A stretch of DNA of 5,023 nucleotides from M55B154 sp964345775 (GTDB taxonomy: Bacteria; Spirochaetota; UBA4802; UB4802). Of this stretch, positions 1 to 5,023 are shown in pieces. The DNA lies in the NCBI GenBank assembly GCA_964345775.1, contig CAYFSO010000149.1, positions 1 through 5,023 of the forward strand, written 5' to 3'. The notes under the pieces are model-generated. The model was not told the DNA's origin and searched no databases. It was given only the letters and a program-made list of their open reading frames with translations. The translations under genes were made by a program, and so were the position numbers. The stretch's first letter is position 1. Each line of letters starts with the position of its first letter.

Positions 1-52
1 TCATGGTTGCAGCACCTGATAATGCCGCTGTAATAATGACCTTTTTAGACAT
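1..52 (-). CDS. BKACE (DUF849) N-terminus from internal start, partial
   Basis: ATG 52-50 is a credible independent start for a beta-keto acid cleavage enzyme. AGGAGG lies 10 bases upstream at 63-68, preceded by seven A. Only 17 residues are visible (MSKKVIITAALSGAATM). They fit the usual beginning of BKACE proteins, whose first strand reads roughly (K)xIITAAxxGA. In the family, a zinc-dependent TIM barrel condenses a beta-keto acid with acetyl-CoA, giving acetoacetate and a new acyl-CoA; Kce of lysine fermentation is the founding example. The metal ligands and the substrate-specificity residues are out of view, so the substrate cannot be guessed. This start is in the same frame as the DUF35 gene upstream, so it may yield a second, shorter product of the same frame. 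The family call rests on a short stretch. Confidence 0.65.
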   Translation of the reverse strand, partial: MSKKVIITAALSGAATM

Positions 53-607
53 GGCTGGCTTTCCTCCTTTTTTTGTTTCTGGTTGTTCACCAGTATATGT
101 TTTTGCCCCGGTTCCACCAGCATCAGCTCGTCCTCTTACTTCAATCTTTTCAGTAACCGGCTTAAAATGATCAATATTCATGATGGTGCTTGTATCCTCT
201 TCTGCGAAGACCGCTTCAACACGCATTCCGGTCTTCACCTCTTCAGGTGTAATACCCTCCAGAATGTGGGTCATTGGGGTATCAGCACCATCCAGCTGAA
301 TAAGCGCAAGTACATATGGCGGCTTTTTGGGCATGTGCTTGTCTTCATACCGCACAACGGTGAAGTTGGTTACGGTACCCGTATTTTTCAATTCCACCCA
401 GTTATCCCTGATGTCTTCCATGCAACGCTCACAGGTCTGCCTGGGGGGAACCAACACCTTGTTACATGTATTACATTTCACTCCCATTATTTTCTTCTTG
501 TCTCTCAGGGTAGTAAGAAAGGTGCTGCCAACCCTGCCCGCGAAGTAGCTGTATGGAAGAGCCATTTTTCCTTCAACGATATAGCTGTCTTCAAAACCTT
601 CTTTCAT
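1..607 (-). CDS. Zinc-ribbon/OB-fold (DUF35) protein fused in frame to the N-terminus of a beta-keto acid cleavage enzyme (partial)
   Basis: The frame opens at ATG 607-605, preceded by a GGAG that starts right after the stop of the upstream gene, and has no stop before the window edge. Residues 1-155 are a DUF35 protein: an N-terminal helix region (LPYSYFAGRVGS, about residues 17-28), a rubredoxin-like zinc ribbon with C45-x2-C48 and C59-x2-C62, then an OB fold (about 64-148). DUF35 proteins are known partners of thiolase-fold enzymes, where they help bind acyl-CoA. Residues 156-185 are rich in Gly, Ala, Thr, Lys and Pro and look like a flexible linker. From residue 186 the sequence MSKKVIITAALSGAATM matches the first strand of BKACE (DUF849) enzymes. 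The product is therefore either a DUF35-BKACE fusion or two proteins from overlapping signals at the junction. The remainder of the BKACE lies outside the window. The DUF35 call is firm. The fusion rests on the read sequence being free of an indel in a 7-A run. Confidence 0.85.
   Translation of the reverse strand, partial: MKEGFEDSYIVEGKMALPYSYFAGRVGSTFLTTLRDKKKIMGVKCNTCNKVLVPPRQTCERCMEDIRDNWVELKNTGTVTNFTVVRYEDKHMPKKPPYVLALIQLDGADTPMTHILEGITPEEVKTGMRVEAVFAEEDTSTIMNIDHFKPVTEKIEVRGRADAGGTGAKTYTGEQPETKKGGKPAMSKKVIITAALSGAATM
63..74 (-). promoter_or_regulatory. A7-GGAGG internal ribosome binding site / slippery heptamer
   Basis: The minus strand reads seven A followed by GGAGG, 10 bases before the BKACE ATG. 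The same 12-mer stands before the first thiolase-like gene (4182-4193), where it is clearly a ribosome binding site. In the DUF35 frame the A run falls as A AAA AAA (aca aaa aaa gga), the form of a -1 slippery heptamer. After a -1 slip, translation would stop at TAA 47-45, overlapping the BKACE start. The ribosome-binding role is well supported; the slippage role is a hypothesis. Confidence 0.7.
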
Positions 608-618
608 TGCCGGTCTCC

Positions 619-1806
619 TTACTTGTCAATCTCGAAATACAGGATATCCTTGATGCTTCCCACCCTGTTCTCGGCCCATACGGGACGCACCCGTGTTCCC
701 TTCTTTTCATTCCAGGATTCTTCAACTTCGAATATCTGGTCTCTTCTAAGCAGGTGCCAGAAGGTTTCATTTCCTTTGCACCCATCAAGAAGTATGTTGA
801 CCGAACCATACGGTGTTTCCCTGGTTTCTCCGGTCAGCGGGTCGGGACTGGCATAGTAGGCAATATCATTAATTGTTACGTGTCCTTTTGGTCCCACTTC
901 AACAACTCCGGGCACTCGCACCCGGCATATTGCGCACACTTCACGGGCTGGAAGCTGCAGTCTCCCGCATTCGGGACACCTGTTGGCAATTATTTTCTTG
1001 TTCTTCAGTCCCTGCAGAAATTTTCCCATAACAGGCCCAGTGGCGAAACGGTGATTTACCGAAATAATTTTTTTCAGCCGCACCAGTTCCTGCTCAGGCT
1101 CCGCTATTTCACCCGGTGCCACGTACTTGGCAAATATCTCGCCCAGCTTCAGCGCAAGACTTGAGTCACCCTCGATGGCAGCCTTTCCGGCGCTGAGCAG
1201 TGTCATGGCATCTACCTTACCCAGCATTACGTCAACCCAGTCAGAAGCACCAACTTCGAGACGCACAGTGGGTTTTTCCACACGCTCCTCTTTCAGAACA
1301 CATGTCCCATCCTTGATGGTGGCCGTCCAGCAGCCGCCTCCATCTCCCTGTATATCATAGGTGATGGTCACATCCAGCCCCTCGGCATTCTTCGGCTGAA
1401 AGCGTTCTTCCAGTGTAGAGAACATATCCTGTATAAAATCACCAATGGTCATCTCCTTCCTGGACGACGGCACGAATTTCCTGAACATCTTTGCCGTCTG
1501 TCCCAGCGCGCCAAGATCACCGTCAACCTTGAACTTCCCGGAGTTAAATGCCTTCATGGCATCAACCTGGCCAATGTTTACCCCAACGAAGGTATCAGCG
1601 TCCGTTATGGTCACTGCCACGCAGTCGCTGAGATCACCGCCTTCCTCCAGATTCATCTCGCCGTCCTTGACTATCAACTTCCATTTGCCCACTCCCTCGA
1701 TATCATAGCCGAAGGCGGCATCAACACCCTCGGCCCCTTCGGGCCGGAATCGCTCTTCCATGGTGTCAAATATTTCTTCTACGTTAACTCCAAACTGATC
1801 ACTCAT
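619..1806 (-). CDS. Tandem SCP2 domains plus zinc-ribbon/OB-fold (DUF35) protein
   Basis: This 395-residue protein has three modules. Two SCP2 sterol-carrier domains span about 7-112 and 122-230. They are clear duplicates: in the opening segment (EERFxPxxAEGxD...YDIxG) 15 of 27 aligned residues are the same, and VDAM with a following GK/SGK...xGD motif recurs in both. SCP2 domains form a hydrophobic tunnel for lipids and fatty acyl-CoA. After a helical link comes a DUF35 module with zinc ribbon C277-x2-C280 and C291-x2-C294, then an OB fold (about 296-378). No signal peptide or membrane segment is seen, so it is cytoplasmic. The start ATG 1806 lies one base after the thiolase-like stop, with a GGGGG Shine-Dalgarno inside the last codons of that gene, so translational coupling is likely. 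Inference: it presents a bulky acyl-CoA to the two upstream thiolase-fold proteins. The domain calls are strong; the substrate is unknown. Confidence 0.92.
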   Translation of the reverse strand: MSDQFGVNVEEIFDTMEERFRPEGAEGVDAAFGYDIEGVGKWKLIVKDGEMNLEEGGDLSDCVAVTITDADTFVGVNIGQVDAMKAFNSGKFKVDGDLGALGQTAKMFRKFVPSSRKEMTIGDFIQDMFSTLEERFQPKNAEGLDVTITYDIQGDGGGCWTATIKDGTCVLKEERVEKPTVRLEVGASDWVDVMLGKVDAMTLLSAGKAAIEGDSSLALKLGEIFAKYVAPGEIAEPEQELVRLKKIISVNHRFATGPVMGKFLQGLKNKKIIANRCPECGRLQLPAREVCAICRVRVPGVVEVGPKGHVTINDIAYYASPDPLTGETRETPYGSVNILLDGCKGNETFWHLLRRDQIFEVEESWNEKKGTRVRPVWAENRVGSIKDILYFEIDK

Positions 1807-1807
1807 A

Positions 1808-3016
1808 TTATACCCCCTGCCAGTTCAATTCTCGTTCCAGCATCATCAGTACCGTCCACATGGTACCACCAAATCCGGATGCCAGGGCATGGTTCACGTC
1901 ACGGGGCACCTGGTGCCCTCCCGCGTCACCCCGCACCTGCAGTGCCGCCTCGGCCACGCGTACAAGAGCCGTAGCCCCGATTGGATTGGCAGCTGTCACG
2001 CCACCTGAAGGATTGATTGGCATTTTCCCGTCTATCATGATCTCTTTATCTTCAATAAGTTTCAGGTGTTCATCATTATCGAAAAGAAAGAATTCTTTCA
2101 TCCAGTCTGCCCCCCACCATCCGGAAGGATCATACATCTCGAATACATCGAAGTAATCAACCGGGCTGTCGATGCCGTTACGGGCGAACAGCTGTTCCGC
2201 TGCAAACCGGTGTGTCATGGGCACAGGGTAATTTTTGTCAAAACCGAAGATATTGAAGGTTTCTTCCCTGTGCACCGTAATGTGATCACGCACCCACACC
2301 GGGGGTTTTGCCATCTTCTTTGCTTTTTTCTCACTGGCAAATATAACCACGCAGCAGCCGTCAGACTGCGAACACATATGTATGAGACGAAGATTACCAA
2401 CAAGGCGCGGAGAATTTTCCATCAAGTCATCCATCTGGTCAAAATCAAGACCGAATGATCTGTGCGAATTGGAATTCAAACACGCGTGCTTATCCATGAT
2501 AATACGATAGATCATGGCAGCACGGTTTGCCCGTTCCTCACCATATTCTTTTTCCATCTTGTAACCGGTTGACCCGGTCAGGGCACCGGTCTGGAGCTGA
2601 CGTGACCATAGTGGATCCGCCATGTTGGTGATACCGCCGGTTGTGTGACCCTCCTGCAGTTTCTCAAAGCCTACGGCCATTACCACGTCATACATTTCCG
2701 AGGCAACAAGATTATCCGCCGCGCCGGCAATGGTGGCACCTGTCGTTCCCCCGGTAGTAATCCGGAAAGAATCTTTTCCATAACCACCGGTTCCAAGCAC
2801 GTGCCAGAGATCCGGCTGATGCACCATCTCAAAAAGTTCCATGTTCCCATGAACAATCGCGTCAACATCATCTATGGTGATACCTGCGTCTTCAAGTGCA
2901 AGGCTCACCGCCTCATGTATCATCTCGGGCTGGTTGACATCCTCCCTGTGACTGGAATACTGTGTCTGACCTACGCCCACTATTGCTACATTCCTGTTCT
3001 TCTTTTTCTTAGCCAT
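1808..3016 (-). CDS. Thiolase-fold protein (SCP-x/lipid-transfer type), Cys- and His-lacking
   Basis: The protein has 402 residues, a normal length for the SCP-x-like thiolase group. The N-terminus MAKKKKNRNVAIVGVGQTQY is the typical first strand. ATG 3016 is chosen because AGGAGG sits 5 bases upstream; the frame stays open for 38 more codons, but those overlap the preceding gene and look unlike a thiolase. The late motif NPSGG (335-339) is kept. In the nucleophile region (RITTGGTTGATI, 85-96) the usual CASG reads GTTG, so the catalytic Cys is Gly (about G90). The GHP motif reads ANP, so His is Asn (N344), and no C-terminal CxG Cys is seen near LASGFGG. The EMYDP segment puts Tyr295 where SCP-x enzymes usually have His. 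Known parallel: Ltp2, a thiolase-fold aldolase that needs a DUF35 partner, also lacks thiolase residues. Inference: it is an acyl-CoA aldolase-like or a non-standard subunit acting with the DUF35 proteins. Confidence 0.9.
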   Translation of the reverse strand: MAKKKKNRNVAIVGVGQTQYSSHREDVNQPEMIHEAVSLALEDAGITIDDVDAIVHGNMELFEMVHQPDLWHVLGTGGYGKDSFRITTGGTTGATIAGAADNLVASEMYDVVMAVGFEKLQEGHTTGGITNMADPLWSRQLQTGALTGSTGYKMEKEYGEERANRAAMIYRIIMDKHACLNSNSHRSFGLDFDQMDDLMENSPRLVGNLRLIHMCSQSDGCCVVIFASEKKAKKMAKPPVWVRDHITVHREETFNIFGFDKNYPVPMTHRFAAEQLFARNGIDSPVDYFDVFEMYDPSGWWGADWMKEFFLFDNDEHLKLIEDKEIMIDGKMPINPSGGVTAANPIGATALVRVAEAALQVRGDAGGHQVPRDVNHALASGFGGTMWTVLMMLERELNWQGV

Positions 3017-3021
3017 CACTT

Positions 3022-3027
3022 CCTCCT
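3022..3027 (-). promoter_or_regulatory. Shine-Dalgarno deciding the start of the second thiolase-like gene
   Basis: AGGAGG begins on the last base of the upstream TGA stop (3029-3027) and lies 5 bases before ATG 3016-3014. It fixes the start at the MAKKKK sequence and not at the longer in-frame ATG at 3130. It also implies coupling between the two thiolase-like genes, whose coding regions are only 10 bases apart. Confidence 0.85.
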
Positions 3028-4172
3028 CACTTCTCCAGTACCACGATACCGTGATGCTGTCCCATTGAACCGGTGAGACCGTGTGCCAGTGCTTTTTTTG
3101 GCTTACCGGCCTGGCGGTCGCCCGCTTCACCTCTCAGCTGGTACCATGCCTCTGCCACCCTGGCGGCACCTCCCAGCATCTGGGGATTCCCGTTCAGCAT
3201 ACCGCCTGACAGGTTTACGTTATCCTTGTCCGGCCCGCCTTTTTCAATCCACTTGCCTCCCTGGTACTCTTTGGCAAGTCCAACACCTTCTGCCCACATG
3301 GGGAGCTGATAGGCGGACTGGTCGCTTAATTCGAATAGACCAATTTCTTTCTTTGGATCCTTTATGCCGGCCATTTTATACGCACGCGAAGAGGCCTCCT
3401 TTAATGAGAAATTCGAAATAATATCTTTATCACCGGGGAAATAACTGTCCATGCAGCTGCCGTAACCGGTTATCCATACCGGGTTATCACAGAACTCCTT
3501 TGCCCGTTCTTCACTGCAAAGAAGCATGCCGAAGGCCCAGTCAGTAACCGGGTAATAGTGCAGCTCCCGTATTGGATCCGCCATGAACGGGGATTTCTTC
3601 ACCTGGTCCTCGGTGACCATCTCGTTCTCCCGCGCGAAGGGGTTCTTCGCGGCGTTCTGCCGTGACCGTACAACGATACCGGCAAGCTGGTCATCGTCCA
3701 TCCCGGCTTTTTCCATGTAGGCCCGTGCCTGGAAGGCATTTGCACTGAGAAAGTCAATTCCCAGTGGCCGCATGTAGAAAGGATCAAAGGCCAGGTTGGT
3801 GTTCATGTACCTGCTTTCGGTCTGCGATTCCTTGCAATGCCCCATATACAATACAACGTCATCATGCCCTGAGAGTATGCATGCCATGGCATACCCAAGG
3901 CCGTTGATACTATCCTGGGCCATCTTTTCTTCACCCCTGAAATGCGCTCCCACCACATCGGTAACACCACTGTCAGATATTGTTCGCGCGTCAAACACGT
4001 CATCTGAACACGTGATAACGTTTCGAATTCCCTTATCCATGTCAAAATTGACGCCTGTCTTTTCAAGAATTGGTTCAAGACAATCAAGCAGCATACCCTG
4101 AAAACGCTGGTACCAGATATCTGGTTCATTCTTGACCTGTTCCAGTGCGCATATGGCAACTCTTTTTCCCAT
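3027..4172 (-). CDS. Divergent thiolase-fold protein, Cys- and His-lacking
   Basis: The protein has 381 residues. It opens with MGKRVAICALEQV, a typical thiolase first strand, and keeps the overall thiolase layout: a nucleophile-elbow region at about 84-100, an HDAF-like segment (LFELSDQSA, 279-287), NLSGG (320-324) and a closing glycine-rich strand (AHGLTGSMGQHHGIVVLEK). Active-site positions are not thiolase-like. The nucleophile stretch reads DSINGLG, so Cys appears to be Ser88; GHP reads GNP (Asn329); and the HDAF His position reads Ser283. The start is ATG 4172 with AAGGAGGT 8 bases upstream. The coding region ends 10 bases before the next thiolase-like gene, and the two proteins are only distantly alike. 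Adjacent thiolase-fold genes of this kind often encode two unlike subunits of one enzyme, so a heteromer with a DUF35 protein is the likely form (inference). It could also be a non-catalytic structural subunit. Confidence 0.88.
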   Translation of the reverse strand: MGKRVAICALEQVKNEPDIWYQRFQGMLLDCLEPILEKTGVNFDMDKGIRNVITCSDDVFDARTISDSGVTDVVGAHFRGEEKMAQDSINGLGYAMACILSGHDDVVLYMGHCKESQTESRYMNTNLAFDPFYMRPLGIDFLSANAFQARAYMEKAGMDDDQLAGIVVRSRQNAAKNPFARENEMVTEDQVKKSPFMADPIRELHYYPVTDWAFGMLLCSEERAKEFCDNPVWITGYGSCMDSYFPGDKDIISNFSLKEASSRAYKMAGIKDPKKEIGLFELSDQSAYQLPMWAEGVGLAKEYQGGKWIEKGGPDKDNVNLSGGMLNGNPQMLGGAARVAEAWYQLRGEAGDRQAGKPKKALAHGLTGSMGQHHGIVVLEK

Positions 4173-4180
4173 ACGATGAA

Positions 4181-4193
4181 ACCTCCTTTTTTT
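4181..4193 (-). promoter_or_regulatory. Strong ribosome binding site before the first thiolase-like gene
   Basis: Seven A followed by GGAGGT lie 8 bases upstream of ATG 4172-4170, within the 44-base gap after the PHP gene. This is a near-perfect anti-16S match with an A-rich enhancer, and it suggests the enzyme genes are translated strongly and independently of the PHP gene. The first 12 bases recur exactly before the BKACE start at 63-74. Confidence 0.85.
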
Positions 4194-4216
4194 ATAGACC
4201 TCTTATGGCAATTCAA

Positions 4217-4765
4217 TTACAGGTAGCAGTTCCAGAATTCTCCCTGCTTCACCTTTTGAATTATGTGATCACGGTCCCGGTCAGCATCCATCTCGATCCA
4301 GGCCCTGCCGATGCCTACCCTGCTGTGTGAATCATCTGATGCGATTTTCGGGTAACCTATCTCCGGGATCTCGAACTCTTTATGCCTGAATCCCTTGGTA
4401 GTGATCTCAACAGCATCTACAGGATACTGCTCGGTGACCATGGCGATCCTGTCGATAACCTGTTCTACCGTGAGATCATACTCCCCCAGGTGGTTAAACA
4501 CGTGCAAAACTTCATTAGTTCCCTGTATCCTGTTCACGTGCACATACCCCTTGGCAAAGATGGTAAGCTCTATCCCCTGGAAAATAATAATATCGCTTTT
4601 GACGCTGGCATATATCTCATCGTACTTTGGATTGAGAAGATAATCATGATCGGTAAACGCGATAAAATCATAACCGAGGGCCTGGTATGCATCGGCTACT
4701 GCCTGTGGGGTCATCTTTCCGTCAGAACAAGTGGTGTGGGTGTGCAGACAACCTTTTAAAAGCAT
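4217..4765 (-). CDS. Short PHP-domain metal-dependent phosphoesterase
   Basis: The 182-residue protein carries the PHP (polymerase and histidinol phosphatase) metal site in order: HTH (H8, H10), the D15-G of TCSDG, FTDHD (H40), GIEL (E66), FNH (H92) and a closing DSH (D145, H147). These are the ligands of a two- or three-metal phosphoesterase centre, so the protein is probably active. It is shorter than the usual 220-290 residues of stand-alone PHP proteins such as the YciV/RNase AM type and lacks the large insertion found there, yet both ends of the motif set are present, so it looks compact and not broken. No signal peptide is seen. The start ATG 4765 gives the expected MLLKGCLHTHT opening, but its Shine-Dalgarno is weak (GGGAAAGG, close to the start). 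It is the first gene of the operon, 44 bases before the thiolase-like genes. The substrate (nucleotide, nucleic acid or sugar phosphate) is not known, and its link to acyl-CoA chemistry is unclear. Confidence 0.9.
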   Translation of the reverse strand: MLLKGCLHTHTTCSDGKMTPQAVADAYQALGYDFIAFTDHDYLLNPKYDEIYASVKSDIIIFQGIELTIFAKGYVHVNRIQGTNEVLHVFNHLGEYDLTVEQVIDRIAMVTEQYPVDAVEITTKGFRHKEFEIPEIGYPKIASDDSHSRVGIGRAWIEMDADRDRDHIIQKVKQGEFWNCYL

Positions 4766-4830
4766 TGGCCTTTCCCGGGCCGTGTCATTGTAAAAGAACC
4801 TGCATCATAAGCCATTATCTGTTTAAGCAT
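4756..4830 (-). CDS. Possible 24-codon leader reading frame overlapping the PHP start
   Basis: A small frame starts at ATG 4830-4828 and ends at TAA 4758-4756, ten bases inside the PHP gene in a different frame. Its product would begin MLKQIMAYDAG. There is no good Shine-Dalgarno in front of it, and the frame may be chance. It matters only because the PHP gene itself has a weak ribosome site, so termination of a leader frame here could feed ribosomes to it. Confidence 0.18.
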   Translation of the reverse strand: MLKQIMAYDAGSFTMTRPGKGQCF

Positions 4831-4840
4831 TTTATTAAGT

Positions 4841-4869
4841 ATCCAGCTTTTTGATTGAACACTCAACCA
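4841..4869. repeat. Direct repeat copy B, probable second operator in the leader
   Basis: This is the second copy of the 29-base unit, with core TTGAACACTCAA (inverted ends TTGA/TCAA) on the plus strand. The shared pattern is CAGCTTTT, then ATTGRACASTCAAYCA after two variable bases. It lies in the transcribed leader about 60 bases downstream of copy A, which would allow cooperative binding or a roadblock. The rest of the 4766-5023 region shows AT-rich sequence and no further gene. Confidence 0.55.
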
Positions 4870-4900
4870 GTTATTTGTGAAAAAAAATACTTGAATTACC

Positions 4901-4929
4901 ATTCAGCTTTTAAATTGGACAGTCAATCA
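4901..4929. repeat. Direct repeat copy A, probable operator at the transcription start
   Basis: This 29-base unit matches copy B (4841-4869) at 23 positions, starting exactly 60 bases from it. The core on the plus strand is ATTGGACAGTCAAT, with the inverted ends ATTG/CAAT. It lies just downstream of the -10 and covers the predicted start site near 4925, the position expected for a repressor operator. The protein that binds it is not encoded in this window. A TetR-type repressor would fit, but this is a guess. Confidence 0.6.
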
Positions 4930-4931
4930 AC

Positions 4932-4959
4932 ATAATACAGATGTAATGTTGTATGTCAA
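4932..4959 (-). promoter_or_regulatory. Sigma70-type promoter driving the operon
   Basis: On the minus strand a perfect -35 TTGACA (4959-4954) is followed after 16 bases by TATTAT (4937-4932), one mismatch from the consensus -10. Transcription would begin near 4925 and run into the PHP gene about 160 bases away. AT-rich sequence upstream of the -35 may act as an UP element. It is the only convincing promoter I found in the region before the first gene. Confidence 0.75.
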
Positions 4960-5023
4960 GAATTAATTAAATTTTTTCACTCTTTCCGGATTATTGGGAA
5001 TGTAAAACAGTTTCTTTATAACA

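Noticed and set aside
83..856. Plus-strand open frame of 257 codons
   Set aside because: It lies opposite the DUF35 gene and the end of the SCP2-DUF35 gene, both firmly supported by domain motifs. Its translation shows no recognisable domain and is Ser/Phe-rich, as antisense shadows usually are.
553..1164. Plus-strand open frame of 203 codons
   Set aside because: It is antisense to the DUF35 module of the SCP2-DUF35 gene, has no recognisable domain and no credible ribosome site; other plus-strand frames in the window are rejected for the same reason.
3017..3130. N-terminal extension of the second thiolase-like gene from ATG 3130
   Set aside because: The added 38 residues overlap the previous gene, do not look like a thiolase N-terminus, and have no ribosome site to match the AGGAGG placed just before ATG 3016.
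3027..4172. Assignment of the thiolase-like pair to benzoylsuccinyl-CoA thiolase (BbsAB-like)
   Set aside because: A DUF35-plus-thiolase pairing is shared, but the catalytic Cys and His appear to be missing here and no other toluene-pathway gene is visible.
4880..4905. Small hairpin (TGAAT/ATTCA) followed by eight T on the minus strand, as a terminator or attenuator
   Set aside because: The stem is five pairs with only one G-C pair, and five bases separate it from the T run. It is too weak to claim termination.
4960..5023. Search for a divergent gene or its promoter at the right edge
   Set aside because: The stretch is AT-rich, has no frame of useful length and no convincing plus-strand -35/-10 pair, so nothing can be supported.

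Overview
The window looks like part of a catabolic operon from an anaerobic or otherwise metabolically versatile bacterium. The gene families and gene style resemble Desulfobacterota, but that placement is an inference from style and not a phylogeny. Every gene I can support lies on the minus strand, so the operon reads from right to left. The coding part has near-balanced base composition. The 258 bases upstream of the first gene (4766-5023) are distinctly AT-rich and hold the apparent control region.

In transcription order the layout is as follows. (1) A control region has a strong sigma70-type promoter (4932-4959) and two imperfect 29-base direct repeats (4901-4929 and 4841-4869). One repeat covers the expected transcription start, so they look like operators. 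(2) 4217-4765 encodes a short PHP-domain metal-dependent phosphoesterase. (3) 3027-4172 and (4) 1808-3016 encode two different thiolase-fold proteins of the SCP-x/lipid-transfer type. Both appear to lack the nucleophilic Cys, and both have Asn where thiolases have the GHP-motif His. (5) 619-1806 encodes a three-domain protein: two tandem SCP2 sterol/acyl-carrier domains followed by a zinc-ribbon/OB-fold (DUF35) domain. (6) From 607 to the left edge runs a second zinc-ribbon/OB-fold (DUF35) protein. Its frame continues without a stop through a Gly/Thr/Lys-rich linker into the N-terminus of a beta-keto acid cleavage enzyme (BKACE, DUF849), which is cut off by the window edge.

The genes are tightly packed: gaps from the second gene onward are 1 to 11 bases, and most starts have a good Shine-Dalgarno. 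My working picture is a set of acyl-CoA carbon-carbon bond enzymes: two thiolase-fold subunits, two DUF35 partner subunits, SCP2 domains to hold a hydrophobic acyl-CoA, and a BKACE to process a beta-keto acid with acetyl-CoA. The loss of thiolase catalytic residues together with DUF35 partners recalls the Ltp2/ChsH2 retro-aldolase of steroid side-chain breakdown more than a true thiolase. The actual substrate cannot be read from this sequence.

The most unusual spot is the DUF35/BKACE junction at 45-76. There an in-frame fusion, a textbook A AAA AAA slippery heptamer, an internal ribosome binding site, and a -1 frame stop overlapping the BKACE start all coincide.
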